Shown here: positions 6,288 through 6,425 of the stretch, one piece after another
Layout of the letters: every line of letters begins with the position of its first letter
Position numbering within the stretch: the first letter of the stretch is position 1
DNA from: Ignavibacteriota bacterium
GTDB lineage: Bacteria; Bacteroidota; Kapaibacteriia; Palsa-1295
Assembly: GCA_003151215.1 (NCBI GenBank)
Contig: PLXB01000079.1
Coordinates: 1-6,425 of the forward strand
DNA: 6,425 bases
Direction of reading: 5' to 3'
Notes under the pieces: model-generated
Told to the model about the DNA's origin: nothing
The model's input: only the letters and a program-made list of their open reading frames with translations
The model's database searches: none
Position numbers and translations under genes: made by a program

Positions 6288-6425
6288 TTATCCCTTCGAA
6301 GCATGTGCAATCAGTGGCGAATGGAGCGTAAACTGAGTGAGTTCAGGAGGACAGTTTAGTCGGAAGGGGATATCGACTACTCCCAAGCCGCGTGAAACAT
6401 ACATACGGGAATGACTGCCATTAAT
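6288..6425 (-). CDS. Metallophosphoesterase, C-terminal end (rest outside window)
   Basis: The minus-strand frame is open from the right edge and ends with TAA at 6290-6288, giving the last 45 residues. The stretch RMYVSRGLGVVDIPFRLNCPPELTQFTL closely resembles the C-terminal signature of YkuE-type calcineurin-like metallophosphoesterases (YVSRGLG, then R-x-x-C-P-P-E-x-T). These hydrolyse phosphoester bonds with a two-metal centre; several are membrane-associated and act on lipid or cell-envelope substrates. The metal-binding motifs lie outside the window, so activity cannot be judged. A tail of about ten residues (PLIAHASKG) follows the signature. The gene is upstream of, and in the same direction as, the methyltransferase-like gene. 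Confidence 0.8.
   Translation of the reverse strand: MNGSHSRMYVSRGLGVVDIPFRLNCPPELTQFTLHSPLIAHASKG

Noticed and set aside
6265..6290. T-rich stretch after the metallophosphoesterase stop as a terminator
   Set aside because: The A run lies at the stop codon on the minus strand and only weak, short stems (such as TGCC/GGCA nearby) are present, without a following T run.

Overview
The window most likely comes from a member of the Bacteroidota/Ignavibacteriota/Chlorobiota group. Three things support this: a secreted beta-propeller-like protein ending in a type IX secretion (T9SS) C-terminal sorting domain, a TrmD whose sequence style ([22 protein letters not shown]) resembles that group, and few strong Shine-Dalgarno sequences. 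The phylum is inferred from protein style, not from a marker gene search.

Layout. On the plus strand lie the 3' end of an SBBP-repeat/T9SS-sorted protein gene (3..701) and then lipB (701..1414), which share one base in a stop/start overlap. On the minus strand, read from right to left, are the 3' end of a metallophosphoesterase gene (6288..6425), a 186-base spacer with two dyads and a promoter-like pair of boxes, an AT-rich gene for a FkbM-like putative methyltransferase (5160..6101), rnhA (RNase HI, start uncertain, 4644..5087), a membrane-anchored penicillin acylase family Ntn hydrolase (2055..4637) and trmD (1371..2045). The two transcription directions converge, and the coding ends of lipB and trmD overlap by 44 bases.

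How the genes fit together. rnhA, the acylase and trmD are separated by only 6 and 9 bases, and the acylase ribosome site lies inside the last codons of rnhA, so these three look like one transcription unit of unrelated functions (RNA/DNA hybrid removal, periplasmic amide hydrolysis, tRNA G37 methylation). The methyltransferase-like gene differs: it is more AT-rich than the neighbours I sampled, has promoter/operator-like DNA in front, and a terminator-like hairpin spans its stop codon, so it may be an inserted cassette.

I see no RNA gene, CRISPR array, insertion sequence or clear multi-gene novel system. The most unusual non-coding signal is an 82-base imperfect inverted repeat built of heptamers, embedded in frame in the acylase gene just before its predicted autoprocessing site. 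The only gene-free stretch of note is 6102..6287, described below.
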